NCBI GenBank assembly: GCA_028292265.1
Contig: JAQGMR010000071.1
Span: forward strand, 1 to 64,000
Length of the DNA: 64,000 nucleotides
Source: Herminiimonas sp.
GTDB taxonomy: Bacteria > Pseudomonadota > Gammaproteobacteria > Burkholderiales > Burkholderiaceae_D
Direction of reading: 5' to 3'
Shown: piece by piece, positions 9,580-18,956 of the stretch
Layout: every line of letters begins with the position of its first letter
Position numbering within the stretch: position 1 is the first letter of the stretch
Notes under the pieces: generated by a model
The model's database searches: none
What the model saw: only the letters and a program-made list of their open reading frames with translations
What the model was told of the DNA's origin: nothing
Position numbers and translations under genes: made by a program

Positions 9580-12500
9580 GGTGTGCTCTCCATATTGAGT
9601 TGTCTCCAATTGACGCGCCCTACGGCGGGGTTGCCGTAGATGCCGTTGGGGGAATTCGCGGAATGGTAGGTGGAGGCTTGCGAAGCTGATTTCTTGAGGT
9701 CCGTGAGGAACCCCCATCCAGGAATGTAGGTGTCGAGCGCGTCGTTGCAGGCTTCGCCGATGCAGCTCAATGTGCCCGGGTTCGCCCCGACCTGATCGGC
9801 GCTGCTCGCGCTTCCTGCGCTGACTCCGCGGGGCAGCGTCAGGCGAATCGCATTGTCGCTGGCCCCGCCCTGGATGCCTCGACCCGCAACGACGATGCCG
9901 GTCGCACTGGTTGCGCCGCCGAGTGTCACGTTAATCAGGCCGTCGACATCGCCTGGCAGGACATAGACAGGTTTCGATGGCGCGCCTCCGGTCAAGGCAG
10001 TCAGGTTGTATTCCACGCCGTCTGGCTTGCCGACGCAGGCGTCGCTCGCATTCTTCATGGTGGTGAAAGTGACGAGACGACCGTTGACGAGCGGTGCACT
10101 GGAGCGGATTCGCTCGCCTCCACCGGGAAAATCGAATACCCAACCGCTTTGTCGAACCGCGGTCGTGGTGGCGATATCGGTGGGACAAAGCGCCGTCACG
10201 GATTGTGTCGCGCTGGCGTACTGCGGCGTGCAGTTCGACATGACGGTGAAACAGTCCGCGGCGCCAGCCGTGCAGGTCGCGCCGGCGGCCGTGACGTTGG
10301 CAACAACCTTCTGTTTTTGCAGGCTGGGTCGCGTGACCACACTGCCGTCGTCCCTGTCCCAGATGCCGTAAAAGCTGTCGCGCGAGGCGGACATCAAGTC
10401 TTCCTTGTCAACCCAGGCGCCCGTCCCGAACAGCACCATGGTGCCTCCGCGTGGATGACGGATGACCTCCATGCCCCTGGTGATCTGCTGGGCGTCCCCC
10501 GTTGCGCTGACGGCGGTGAACAGCGGCGCCGCGACACCGTTCGAATCAAGAGCTGAGCGCCATGTCGCGGAGGCGGCGGAAGGCGCGGTGGCGCTCGAGA
10601 GGTCGATCTTCCAGAGGTTGCCGCGGCGGTCGCCGGCGTAAAGCAAATCAACCGTGCCGTTGTTATCGCGGTCGACGTCGATTAGCGACGCTATGCCATT
10701 GGGTGGGTTGAGAGGGAGCGTTGAAGTCGCGTCGGAAGGCGAGGGCAGTACGATCTTGAAATAATTGGTATTCAGGGTCCACTGCTGGCCGACGCCGGGA
10801 CCGTCCACGTAGAGAATAAATATTGCGGCGCGTCCCGACCTGCTGGCACTGCCGTCGGCGGTTGTGTTGTTGTATCCGCTGCCAAAGATGACCGCCCATT
10901 TCTGGTTGTTGAGCTTGCGAACGAGGGGCGCGCCAAAAGTAAAGCCAAGGTCGGGATCGTCGCGATCAGTGAATTCCCACAGCACCTTGCTTGCATCGAA
11001 CGCGGACGGATTGGTAACGTCGAGCGCATAAATCCCCTGGCCGCCCGCATTGAGGCCGCCGACCAGCACGCTTTTCCAGGACGCCGCTGCAGTGCATGCG
11101 GCGCCGGCGGCATTGCCGAAGCAGGCGTCAGCCACCACAGGTGTGCCGTCCACGAAGTACTTGTGGGTGTACGCCGGACTCATCAGGCGGCTGAGATTGC
11201 GATAGACCGCGCCGGGCACATAGGCAAACAGTTCCTTGCCGCTGTCCCGGGCATTTTGCAGCTGCCCGGTGGCGCTCACCGTGGACGATGCATCGAATGC
11301 ATGCAGCATGCCGTCGTTGGCGCCAACGTACACCACGGGTGTGCGGCTCACGTTCTGCAGTGCGAAGTCGCGTGAGCCGGTGACATCCGACGGCGCGCCG
11401 ACAAAGACCGGATTCGAATTGACGATGTCGCCTAGCAGAGACTGCCGCATGCGCCAAATGCGGCCAGCCGCGGCATTGGCCGCGTCAGAACTGTCGGCGC
11501 TGATTTCCTTCGAGCGGTCGCCGCGCAGCCAGTTGATGCGGTCTGCGCCAAGCGTGTCGACCGCGCCGGTTTCATCACGGTTGAGCGCAGCCTGCTGGCG
11601 GCCGGACAGGGCCGAAGTGAAGTTGGTCGGCGTGAACGCGAAGCCGCGCCGCGCCGCGCCGCCAGTCTCCGCTGTGCCGTCGGCAGCGCTGCCATCGTTG
11701 AAGCTGTAGATGTTGCGGTTACTCGCCGCCGGCAACTTGCTGGAAGCCGCCCACCCCCCGGAGTTATTGACATTGCCACGCGTGTCGACCGGCAATGCCT
11801 GCATTTCGCCCTGCCAGCCGCTGGTCCTGTAGGAGGCGCTGTAGATGTAGGCACCCACGCCATTGTCCAGCGAGCCGGCGGATTGCCCCAGAGCCGAGTC
11901 GCTGGCAGTCCGGGCGGTGATTGTCGCCAACGCGCTGCGGACCGATGAAATCATTGATGCCGGATCGCCACCACGCAGCAGGCTGCGCGGCCATTGCACG
12001 AGGCCCCCGGCATCGTCGTAACCGGGTGGGTGCTTCATGCTGGAGTCGAGGTTGCAACCGCTCGCTGGCAGCGACAGCGGTCCCATGGCCGGATTCTCGG
12101 TAGCCTTCCAGGTTTTGTCCGGATTGTAAGACGCTGGTGTGCCATATTTTGCGGCAAGCCAGAACGGCGACTGGTAGCCGCAGTCTCGGTATTCCTGGAC
12201 GTCTATCACCATCGTCTGGACGCGCTGGTCCCCGTCCAATGTGGGCCGAAAATCGCTGCTGGCGGCCCAGTAGGCAAGGCCAGCCATGCCGGTGCCGCCT
12301 GTGTTGAAATAGCTCGACGGCGAGGTCGCAAGGTTGGTCATGCCTTCCAGTGTGCCAACCGTATTGGTGAGCGCGGTGACGTCGATTGAGTCGCCCGCCA
12401 GTGCCCCTTTGTCCGCGACGTGCGGGTTGCCGTTGTCGTCGCGATACGTGTCGCAAACCGGGCTCGGGGTATTGGTATAGGCCCCGCCGGGGAGCCGCCT

Positions 12501-14498
12501 GTCGCACCAGGTGTGCGTGTCGCCCATGACGACAATATAGTTTTTTTGGCAGCTGTTGGTGACCGGGTCGGTCCAGCTTTTTATGACTGGAAAGCCATCG
12601 CTGTTGGCTTGCGTTGCGCCGTTGTTGAAGTCAGCCGTCGGCGTCAGACCGCGCAAGTAGCGCAGCGCTTCGTAATACAACTTTCCGACGTCGTCGTACG
12701 TCTTGTAGCCAGCGGCAGTCTTGCCAAAGCGGTTGATGTAGTTGACCACGCCGGAGCTTGTCAATTTGCCTGCGCCCCATGTGGCGTCGGCATCAGCCGA
12801 ATCGGGGTTGGCAAACAGCGTGCCGTCGGTCGCCGACCATTCTCGCAGGGGATTGACAACGACGCCGGTGGCTGCGGTCGTGAAGGGCGCAACCGTCTTG
12901 AGACGCGCCCGCAGGATCGCGTTGTCATGGTCGTCCGCCTTGAAATAGGACATGACGCCGAACCGCATCTGGTCTGCATTGTCCTGCACCACGCCTGTTG
13001 GCTTCCAGCTGCTTCCGTACTTCTTGCAGTTATCTTCCAGCCCCTGGTCCGCATCGCAAACCTTGACGCGCACGTTCAGGGTTGCAGATGCGCCGAATGC
13101 CAGCTTGTAGGCGGAAACGTAGGTATAGCCGGCCACGTTGCTCCCGGAATGGCTCGAAACGTAATACACGGTTTGAGTACTTCGCGGCTTGTAGCTGATT
13201 GTGTAGCGGTCGTAGTAATCCTTGCGGCGGACCGTCGTTGCATGGGTGCCGGAGCGTGCCGACTTTATATAGACGGCTTTCGTGCTGGCGACGCCGCCGG
13301 TTGTGAAGCTGAACGCGGTGCAGGTATGTGGACTTTTCGAATCGAAAGTCGAACACGCTGCAGCATCACCGTTGGCCATGGTGCAGCTCACTAGCGGCCC
13401 GTCGGTGACGGTACAGCTGATGGTTTCGCTTGTCTGGGCGCCGGTCACGACCGAGCTGAACGTCGAGGTGGTGTTGCCGGTACTGGCCGGACTGAAGCTT
13501 TTGCCGTCGTTGAAGGTCTTGAACTCGCCACACGCCCAGGGTCTTGTGGCGCTGCCGTTACCCTGCCAGGAATTGCAGGTTCCGGTGGCGCCCCCAGCCA
13601 TGGTGAGCGTGCAATGGAACGGTGTCTCCGCAAAGTCGGGGCTAGTGCAAGTGACGGTCGTGTTGGCCGTGACTGTAAAGGTCGATGTCGCCGAACTTGC
13701 AGAACTGGACGGCCTCACGTCGCCAAACGGTCCGAAGCTGCTGCAGCGATAGGGTGCCGAATCCGTGCCGCTCCCCGCAGTGGCGGTGCAGGTGCCAACG
13801 GTGCCGTCCAACGCGAGGGTCACGCTGCCGCAACGGAAGGTGCCGCCGGTTAGCGTCGGGTTTTCACAGTTGGCGACCTCTGCCCCGTTCGGGTAGACCA
13901 CCATCTGGACTCCTTTGCCCTGGTTCTTGATGGTCAGGCGTGTACCGTTTGGGTAAGTCGTGCTGGTGCCGTCCTCGGTCCATGTCTTGTCCGGGAAGTT
14001 GCTGGTGCCGCCTTGGCCGCTTTGGAAGCTGCGCTCCAGCACGGTCGCAGTTGCGTTGTCCACCGCCCTGTTTCCGCCTGTCATGGCAAAACGAAATTCA
14101 TCCAGACCGGTCATGCTGACCCAGTTCAGAAAGTTCCCGCTCCACGCGTTGTTGCAGTCGTGCGCCGTTGCCGTACCGGTTGGTGCGAACCATCCGTTGG
14201 CAGCCTCATAGCCGTAGCACTTGTCCTGATCGAAATAGCCGAGGTACTCATTGTTGTCGGAGTAATCGTCGCCGCCCTGGTAGGCCGCCGTGTTCGCAGT
14301 GGGGAACTCGACGGATAGGGCGAACAGCACATTGGGCGGTATGCCGGTTTGGACATTGAGCGGCTGGTCGGCGAGCGTGCCGGCCCCCACACCAGTTGCC
14401 AGCGGAAGAAGCACCGCCAGAAGGATGGCAGCGACCATTCGCCACGCGCCTTGATGGTGAGATGCTTTTTGATGAGGAGTCGGGTTCAGTTTTTTCAT
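9576..14498 (-). CDS. pilY1: PilY1-type type IV pilus tip/assembly protein
   Basis: The 1640-residue exported protein carries a signal peptide (about residues 18-40). The C-terminal half is the PilC/PilY1 beta-propeller, with an EF-hand-like calcium site DVDRDNNGTVD near residue 1270. PilY1 proteins sit at or near the pilus tip and control extension, adhesion and calcium-dependent retraction. The N-terminus has the PNVLFALSVEFPTA form, so the von Willebrand MIDAS (DxSxS) of the P. aeruginosa protein is not seen. Residues 211-397 hold three imperfect copies of a four-cysteine module. It follows pilX by 61 bases and overlaps pilE by ATGA. Confidence 0.95.
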   Translation of the reverse strand: MKKLNPTPHQKASHHQGAWRMVAAILLAVLLPLATGVGAGTLADQPLNVQTGIPPNVLFALSVEFPTANTAAYQGGDDYSDNNEYLGYFDQDKCYGYEAANGWFAPTGTATAHDCNNAWSGNFLNWVSMTGLDEFRFAMTGGNRAVDNATATVLERSFQSGQGGTSNFPDKTWTEDGTSTTYPNGTRLTIKNQGKGVQMVVYPNGAEVANCENPTLTGGTFRCGSVTLALDGTVGTCTATAGSGTDSAPYRCSSFGPFGDVRPSSSASSATSTFTVTANTTVTCTSPDFAETPFHCTLTMAGGATGTCNSWQGNGSATRPWACGEFKTFNDGKSFSPASTGNTTSTFSSVVTGAQTSETISCTVTDGPLVSCTMANGDAAACSTFDSKSPHTCTAFSFTTGGVASTKAVYIKSARSGTHATTVRRKDYYDRYTISYKPRSTQTVYYVSSHSGSNVAGYTYVSAYKLAFGASATLNVRVKVCDADQGLEDNCKKYGSSWKPTGVVQDNADQMRFGVMSYFKADDHDNAILRARLKTVAPFTTAATGVVVNPLREWSATDGTLFANPDSADADATWGAGKLTSSGVVNYINRFGKTAAGYKTYDDVGKLYYEALRYLRGLTPTADFNNGATQANSDGFPVIKSWTDPVTNSCQKNYIVVMGDTHTWCDRRLPGGAYTNTPSPVCDTYRDDNGNPHVADKGALAGDSIDVTALTNTVGTLEGMTNLATSPSSYFNTGGTGMAGLAYWAASSDFRPTLDGDQRVQTMVIDVQEYRDCGYQSPFWLAAKYGTPASYNPDKTWKATENPAMGPLSLPASGCNLDSSMKHPPGYDDAGGLVQWPRSLLRGGDPASMISSVRSALATITARTASDSALGQSAGSLDNGVGAYIYSASYRTSGWQGEMQALPVDTRGNVNNSGGWAASSKLPAASNRNIYSFNDGSAADGTAETGGAARRGFAFTPTNFTSALSGRQQAALNRDETGAVDTLGADRINWLRGDRSKEISADSSDAANAAAGRIWRMRQSLLGDIVNSNPVFVGAPSDVTGSRDFALQNVSRTPVVYVGANDGMLHAFDASSTVSATGQLQNARDSGKELFAYVPGAVYRNLSRLMSPAYTHKYFVDGTPVVADACFGNAAGAACTAAASWKSVLVGGLNAGGQGIYALDVTNPSAFDASKVLWEFTDRDDPDLGFTFGAPLVRKLNNQKWAVIFGSGYNNTTADGSASRSGRAAIFILYVDGPGVGQQWTLNTNYFKIVLPSPSDATSTLPLNPPNGIASLIDVDRDNNGTVDLLYAGDRRGNLWKIDLSSATAPSAASATWRSALDSNGVAAPLFTAVSATGDAQQITRGMEVIRHPRGGTMVLFGTGAWVDKEDLMSASRDSFYGIWDRDDGSVVTRPSLQKQKVVANVTAAGATCTAGAADCFTVMSNCTPQYASATQSVTALCPTDIATTTAVRQSGWVFDFPGGGERIRSSAPLVNGRLVTFTTMKNASDACVGKPDGVEYNLTALTGGAPSKPVYVLPGDVDGLINVTLGGATSATGIVVAGRGIQGGASDNAIRLTLPRGVSAGSASSADQVGANPGTLSCIGEACNDALDTYIPGWGFLTDLKKSASQASTYHSANSPNGIYGNPAVGRVNWRQLNMESTP
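13308..13868 (-). repeat. Three-fold four-cysteine module within pilY1
   Basis: Residues 211-257, 284-328 and 362-397 of PilY1 align as three units, each with four cysteines (211/223/237/252, 284/296/308/323, 362/372/382/393). The shared pattern is C-x(9-11)-C-x(9-13)-C-x(10-14)-C followed by an SF or EF pair. Units 1 and 2 are each followed by a Ser/Thr-rich linker. The even cysteine count suggests two disulfides per unit. Confidence 0.7.
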
Positions 14499-14559
14499 GG
14501 CGCGCCTGGGGTGAGGTTTCAGGGGGCTGACGTGGGCGAGGGTTGGGTACCGGGCGACG

Positions 14560-15252
14560 CTACTGTCCCGGCACAGAGCCAGAACTGGATGCAGAACCGG
14601 AACTGGATGCAGAACCGGTTCCGGCGGTATTGCTTGCCGATCCGGTGAGCGGGTTCGGCGGAAGATAAAGCTCCTGCAGCATCACCATCGTGTTGGGCAA
14701 GCGTCCGCGCGCTTGCACCGTGATGCGAAAGATCTCATCCTTGCAGGTCGGGAAGCAAAGCATTTCAATCATGTAGCGCGGCTGTCGCGGGTCGGGAAAC
14801 CCGGGTAGCTTCGGTGAGCCGGTCACGGTTGAAATCGGTATGGCAGCGGAGCCTGCGTCAAAGAAATCGCGGCTGACCAGCGGTGGCACTGGCGCGGCGG
14901 ACCGCGCGTCGCACAGGCCGTTGCCGCAAACCGGGTCGAAGTCGGTCTTCTGCGGCGCCTGGGCCGGCTTGCGCCAGCGTCCGGTCAAGCGCAGCTCGGC
15001 ATCGCGGAGGGCAGCTTCTGCCGCGGCAAACGCGACTTCCCGGTCACGAGCGTTACGGCTGATTTTTTCTTCTGCAGTGGTAGTTGAAAACAAACTGAGC
15101 CCGATCAGGGTAATGACGATCAGGAACAGCAGGCTGGTGATGAGTACCGCGCCGTCGGCGCGTTGCGCCACCAGCAGACAATGCGCGCAAGTGGCGCGGG
15201 CTTCAGCGCGCCGACGCTGCCCGGCTGCTGGAAGCGGTTCCGCCGCTGTCAT
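14560..15252 (-). CDS. pilX: PilX-type minor pseudopilin
   Basis: The 230-residue protein has an N-terminal membrane helix, GAVLITSLLFLIVITLIGLS, preceded by a 35-residue basic leader. Like other PilX/GspK-type subunits it lacks the +5 glutamate. The conserved [25 protein letters not shown] helix follows. PilX subunits prime pilus assembly with PilV, PilW and PilY1. The ATG at 15252 makes an ATGA overlap with the pilW stop; an upstream ATG at 15264 is less likely. The C-terminus ends in a Gly/Ser tail encoded partly by a perfect 18-nt duplication at 14582-14617. Confidence 0.93.
   Translation of the reverse strand: MTAAEPLPAAGQRRRAEARATCAHCLLVAQRADGAVLITSLLFLIVITLIGLSLFSTTTAEEKISRNARDREVAFAAAEAALRDAELRLTGRWRKPAQAPQKTDFDPVCGNGLCDARSAAPVPPLVSRDFFDAGSAAIPISTVTGSPKLPGFPDPRQPRYMIEMLCFPTCKDEIFRITVQARGRLPNTMVMLQELYLPPNPLTGSASNTAGTGSASSSGSASSSGSVPGQ
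14582..14617. repeat. Perfect 18-nt direct duplication at the 3' end of pilX
   Basis: Positions 14582-14599 and 14600-14617 are identical 18-nt copies (GAACTGGATGCAGAACCG on the plus strand). They encode the repeated Ser/Gly/Ala tail of PilX close to its stop codon. This is a repeat at a gene end, as in the longer arrays of this window, but it is in frame and exact. Confidence 0.8.
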
Positions 15253-16457
15253 AACGCGCCGCACCCTGCGGGATTGCGCAGCGCGATTTCGGCGTCGAAC
15301 ATCTTGCGCAGGTGGCCTGAGGTGGCATGGAAATCTGCGGCCACGTCGGCATTGCTACTCGTCGCATAATCTGGACCGAACAGCGCAAAGTTGCTGGTTT
15401 TGGCCGCGTTGCCCTGGCTTGAAGCGCGGACCACCAGCGCGACCCTGACGCTCAGAAGGTTGTCGGCGATCGTCGTGCCGGAAGCCCACGGCAGGTAGCG
15501 GTTGACTACGCCGTCGCCATCGGTATCTTCGCCATACAGCAGTTGCAGGGTCTCGACGCCGGCGGCCAGCGGCGCGGCGGTGCCGGCTGTTAGCGGCGGC
15601 GTGGCGTTCACGACCATGCTGTGGCAAAACAGCGCGGGCTGGTTGCCGTTGGCGGGGTCGTTGGCGACGTAGAACGTGTCCTCAACCAGCGCGCCTGTTG
15701 CAACCGCATTGCCCAGGCAATCGCGCACCGCGGCTTCGTCGGCCGTGGTGCTGCCGAAATAGCGAACCCGCAACACGTCGCTACCGCTGGCCAGCGTGAG
15801 CGTCGATCCGCCGAGAGTCGGATTGGCGGGATCGATCGTACCCGGTGCATTTTTGCCGAGGAGAGCAGCGCCTGCGCCCGGCATAGCGCCGGCCGCAGCA
15901 CCACCACAGAAAACCGGAAGTGGCGCGGTGGTGCCGAACGGGCTGCGATAGCCTGCCTTGCGCACTGCCGCGCCGACCACGTCGAAGGCGGCGCGCGCGC
16001 TGTCATTAAGCTGGGCGACATCGGACTCGGCCTGTCGTGCGTCGAGGCTTGCCATGTAAAGCCGGACGATCGCGAGCAGTATGAGCATACCGAGCGTTAT
16101 GCCGATCATGAGTTCGGTCAGCCCCAGCCCGCGCGGCACTGATTGTGGTGCCCGGTTGCGGCGCGATATGTGGAGACGAGGCAAATCTGGAGGCGGCACA
16201 TCCGCTGATGGAAGATTGAGGCGCAGCACATCGGAAAGTGGCTCTGCGGCCTGCGGTCGATCGGAAAGGGGGCCATCGGAACGCGGTCGATAGGAAAGGT
16301 GCCCATCGAAACGCGGCCCATCGGAAAGCGGCCCATCGGAAAGCGGTCCATCAGAAAGCGGCCCACCGGAAAGCGGTCCATCGGAAAGCGGTCCAACCGA
16401 AATCCGCCGACTGCGCATCGGCGTGCAGATTTGCCTGCGCATGCGCAGGCTCTTCAT
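15249..16457 (-). CDS. pilW: PilW-type minor pseudopilin with an abnormally long repeat-containing leader
   Basis: The pseudopilin signal is PRG followed by LGLTELMIGITLGMLILLAI, with Glu at +5, then the usual PilW helix with DSARAAFDVVGAAVRKAGY. The ATG at 16457 forms an ATGA overlap with the pilV stop, exactly as at the other junctions of this operon, which argues for translation from there. That gives a leader of about 110 residues instead of the usual 5-30, because residues 17-81 are DGPLS-type pentapeptide repeats. A GTG at 16139, three codons before the cleavage glycine, is the alternative start but has no good ribosome-binding site. PilW is part of the minor-pilin priming complex. Confidence 0.9.
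   Translation of the reverse strand: MKSLRMRRQICTPMRSRRISVGPLSDGPLSGGPLSDGPLSDGPLSDGPRFDGHLSYRPRSDGPLSDRPQAAEPLSDVLRLNLPSADVPPPDLPRLHISRRNRAPQSVPRGLGLTELMIGITLGMLILLAIVRLYMASLDARQAESDVAQLNDSARAAFDVVGAAVRKAGYRSPFGTTAPLPVFCGGAAAGAMPGAGAALLGKNAPGTIDPANPTLGGSTLTLASGSDVLRVRYFGSTTADEAAVRDCLGNAVATGALVEDTFYVANDPANGNQPALFCHSMVVNATPPLTAGTAAPLAAGVETLQLLYGEDTDGDGVVNRYLPWASGTTIADNLLSVRVALVVRASSQGNAAKTSNFALFGPDYATSSNADVAADFHATSGHLRKMFDAEIALRNPAGCGAL
16214..16408. repeat. Degenerate 15-nt tandem array inside the 5' end of pilW
   Basis: Thirteen contiguous 15-nt units run from 16214 to 16408 with the plus-strand consensus CATCGGAAAGCGGYC. Units from 16319 to 16393 differ at only one or two positions; those at both ends decay. 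On the minus strand each unit encodes Asp-Gly-Pro-Leu-Ser in the pilW frame. All units keep length 15, so the pilW frame stays open throughout. Confidence 0.9.
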
Positions 16458-17116
16458 ATCGCCGTCCAGCTGCACAACAGGGACGGGACAGAGCTGCTGC
16501 CACTGCCGACGGCCGCTGTTGACTGAAAGCCGGCGGAGCCGCTAACGGTTGAGAGCGCCCCTAGTCTGCTTTCGTCCCAGCATATTTTGGCGATATGCAA
16601 AGCCGTACCATCGCATTGCCAGTTAATGACCGCCGTGGCGGCGGTACCAGTGCCTGCCGTAGCGGTGGGCACGTGGCTAGCTGGCTGACTATCGCGGCAA
16701 ACCGTCGCCTGGCCTCGCAGTAATCCGCGCGCCACCGACTGCTTCCACAGGGCGACTATCGTGGCTGCTGCGTCTGATTGCGGGCAGGCGCCGCCGCCGA
16801 CCTTGAAGCAGTTGTCGACCGGCGCAGTTGCGACCGGATTCGCCGCCGCGGTAGCAATGTCGATCATGGCAGCAGGATTTGCGCGCAGCGCGTCGGCGAT
16901 GCTGCCCAGATGGAGCGCGGCAATGCTGCGCGAGCCCGAGCTGGCGGCCAGACGCAGGCTGCTGGTCATCGTGCCCAACATGCCAAGCAGCCCGATGCTG
17001 AGGATAAAGATCGCGACCAGCACTTCGATCAGGGAGAGTCCGGCCTCGGCACCCGGCGATGTGCCGTTGCACGCAGGACGCGGAAAAGCCATCAGGCGAC
17101 GGGCCTTGGCTTCCAT
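16454..17116 (-). CDS. pilV: PilV-type minor pseudopilin
   Basis: The 220-residue protein has a 27-residue leader ending in AEAG and the class III signal GLSLIEVLVAIFILSIGLLG, with Glu at +5. The conserved helix GMLGTMTSSLRLA follows, typical of PilV minor pilins. The ATG at 17116 shares its A with the fimT TGA stop (TGATG), and the stop overlaps the pilW ATG. These overlaps fix both ends and imply translational coupling. PilV belongs to the PilVWX-FimU/T-PilY1 initiation complex of type IV pili. Confidence 0.93.
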   Translation of the reverse strand: MEAKARRLMAFPRPACNGTSPGAEAGLSLIEVLVAIFILSIGLLGMLGTMTSSLRLAASSGSRSIAALHLGSIADALRANPAAMIDIATAAANPVATAPVDNCFKVGGGACPQSDAAATIVALWKQSVARGLLRGQATVCRDSQPASHVPTATAGTGTAATAVINWQCDGTALHIAKICWDESRLGALSTVSGSAGFQSTAAVGSGSSSVPSLLCSWTAI

Positions 17117-17661
17117 CACGGGCAGCCAGCCGGCAAGGCAAACGGCCGCACGCTGGTTTGAAACCGGATTTGCGTCCCGCGCACCTGCACCCCATTGCAA
17201 ATCTTGAACCACCCGTTTCCTATCGCAACCGTGCCTGCCAGCAGCGCGCCGTAGGGGTCGAAACTGAGTAGCGACGTGAATCCAGAGATGGCGACCGTGC
17301 TTTTGCCGCGAAACGCGTCCGTGCGCTTTATGATGCTGCCGGCCGCCGGCTGGCCATCGCGCGCGCTATCCAAAAAGATCAGCCGTGAGTTGGCCCAAAG
17401 GTTTGCGCCCGTACCGCTGCTGCAGGTGGTCGCGTCAGTGCTTGGGCACATGCTGACGACCTTGCCACGGCTAGCTGCTTCGGCACGCGCTGTGCGCAGG
17501 TCGGCAAGCAAGTCGTCGGCCTGCGTGCCGGACTGCATGCGGCCAAGCAGGTCGTTATAGCCGGGAATGGCAAGGAGCGCCAGCGTCGCCGAGATTGCCA
17601 ACACGGCCAAAAGTTCGACCAGCGTGACGCCATATTGCACAGGTTTCAAATAGCCTTTCAT
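17116..17661 (-). CDS. fimT: GspH/FimT-type pseudopilin
   Basis: The 181-residue protein has a 10-residue leader (MKGYLKPVQY) and the class III signal GVTLVELLAVLAISATLALL with Glu at +5, followed by the GspH/FimT domain (SRGKVVSMCPS, RLIFLDSARDGQPAAG). The ATG at 17661 is preferred over the upstream one at 17703 because a GAAAGAG ribosome-binding site precedes it and the leader then has a normal length. It is the first gene of the minor-pilin operon, so the promoter should lie in the 200-base gap shared with the divergent srkA. Confidence 0.93.
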   Translation of the reverse strand: MKGYLKPVQYGVTLVELLAVLAISATLALLAIPGYNDLLGRMQSGTQADDLLADLRTARAEAASRGKVVSMCPSTDATTCSSGTGANLWANSRLIFLDSARDGQPAAGSIIKRTDAFRGKSTVAISGFTSLLSFDPYGALLAGTVAIGNGWFKICNGVQVRGTQIRFQTSVRPFALPAGCP

Positions 17662-17878
17662 CGCACACTCTTTCTCGCGGTCGGAAGAACCGGGACCCGC
17701 CAACGTGACCAGATCCGATGAGGAAGTGAGTGGATGTTGAGACAGATTTGTTCAGTCGCAAGTCGCCGATTTCTCGAGTCAGGAACCTCTTCCGACAGCC
17801 GGCGCCTTAAACGAAATGAATGGCTTGATCCTCCGCATTTGTGTGCGAAACATGGGTCCGCCACGTAGAATGGATCGC

Positions 17879-18901
17879 ATGAATATTCTTCCCGACCCAC
17901 ACGACGAGTCTGCCGCTGAATCGCCGCCCGATCATCCTTTCTCCAGGCTCGGCCCGGACATGGTGCTTGATGCCCTGCAATCGGTCGGCCTGCTGGGCGA
18001 TGGTCGAATGCTTGCGCTCAACAGCTATGAGAACCGGGTCTACCAGATTGGCATGGAAGAGGGCCCGCCGCTCATCGCGAAATTTTACCGACCGGCGCGC
18101 TGGTCGGCTGAGGCGATTTTGGAGGAACATGCTTTCGTGCAGCAGATGGCTGACGAGGACATACCGGTAGTGCCGGCCCTCACTATTGATGGCCAGACCT
18201 TGCATCGCTACCAGGACTTCCAGTTTGCGCTGTTCACGCGACACGGCGGTCGCGCGCCGGAGCTGGATGACCGGGCTACGCTTGAATGGCTGGGTCGATT
18301 CATCGGGCGCATTCACATGGTTGGCGCACGAGAGAGATTCCGTGTGCGGCCAGCCCTCAACGTGGCAAGCTTCGGTGAGCAACCGCGCGACTATCTGCTC
18401 GAACATGACTGCATTCCGGCCGACTTGCTTGCCGCATGGCGCAGCGTGGTTGACCAGGCGCTGGACGGCGTGCGTGCCTGTTTCGAGCACGCCGGCGATA
18501 CCGCCACATTGCGGCTGCATGGTGACTGCCACGTTGGCAACGTACTCTGGACCGACGCCGGCCCACACTTTGTCGACTTCGACGACAGCCGCACCGGGCC
18601 CGCGGTGCAAGACCTGTGGATGCTGCTGTCCGGAGAACGTGCCGACCGCTCTCGCCAATTCTGTGATCTGCTGGCCGGCTACGAAGACTTCCACGATTTT
18701 GACCCGCGCGAATTGCACTTGATCGAGGCCTTGCGCACCCTGCGACTGATTCACTATTCAGCGTGGCTAGCCTCGCGCTGGGACGACCCTGCCTTTCCAC
18801 GCGCCTTTCCGTGGTTTGGGAATCAGCGCTATTGGCAAGACCGCATTCTTGAACTGCGCGAGCAAACCGCGCTGATGCAGGAGCCGCCGCTGGTTGTGTG
18901 A
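17879..18901 (+). CDS. srkA: Stress response serine/threonine kinase SrkA (YihE/RdoA)
   Basis: The 340-residue kinase has an aminoglycoside-phosphotransferase/choline-kinase fold. The N-terminal lobe shows LALNSYENRVYQIG and the lysine in LIAKFYRP. The catalytic loop is LHGDCHVGNVLW, and the metal-binding motif is FVDFDDSRTGPAVQDL. E. coli SrkA (328 residues) protects cells against envelope and oxidative stress. Of the in-frame ATGs at 17816, 17852, 17870 and 17879, the last gives a length closest to the family. It is divergent from the pilus operon. Confidence 0.93.
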   Translation: MNILPDPHDESAAESPPDHPFSRLGPDMVLDALQSVGLLGDGRMLALNSYENRVYQIGMEEGPPLIAKFYRPARWSAEAILEEHAFVQQMADEDIPVVPALTIDGQTLHRYQDFQFALFTRHGGRAPELDDRATLEWLGRFIGRIHMVGARERFRVRPALNVASFGEQPRDYLLEHDCIPADLLAAWRSVVDQALDGVRACFEHAGDTATLRLHGDCHVGNVLWTDAGPHFVDFDDSRTGPAVQDLWMLLSGERADRSRQFCDLLAGYEDFHDFDPRELHLIEALRTLRLIHYSAWLASRWDDPAFPRAFPWFGNQRYWQDRILELREQTALMQEPPLVV

Positions 18902-18956
18902 AACGGGGCCGGTGCCTGAAGCTGGGGATGGGCTGCCGCGACGCTCATGAAATGCG

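Noticed and set aside
12420..13394. Long plus-strand open frame inside pilY1
   Set aside because: It is antisense to a large gene with clear family motifs and has no recognisable domain.
9576..14498. von Willebrand MIDAS in PilY1
   Set aside because: The expected DxSxS is replaced by an ALSVEFPTA-type segment, so a functional MIDAS is not supported.
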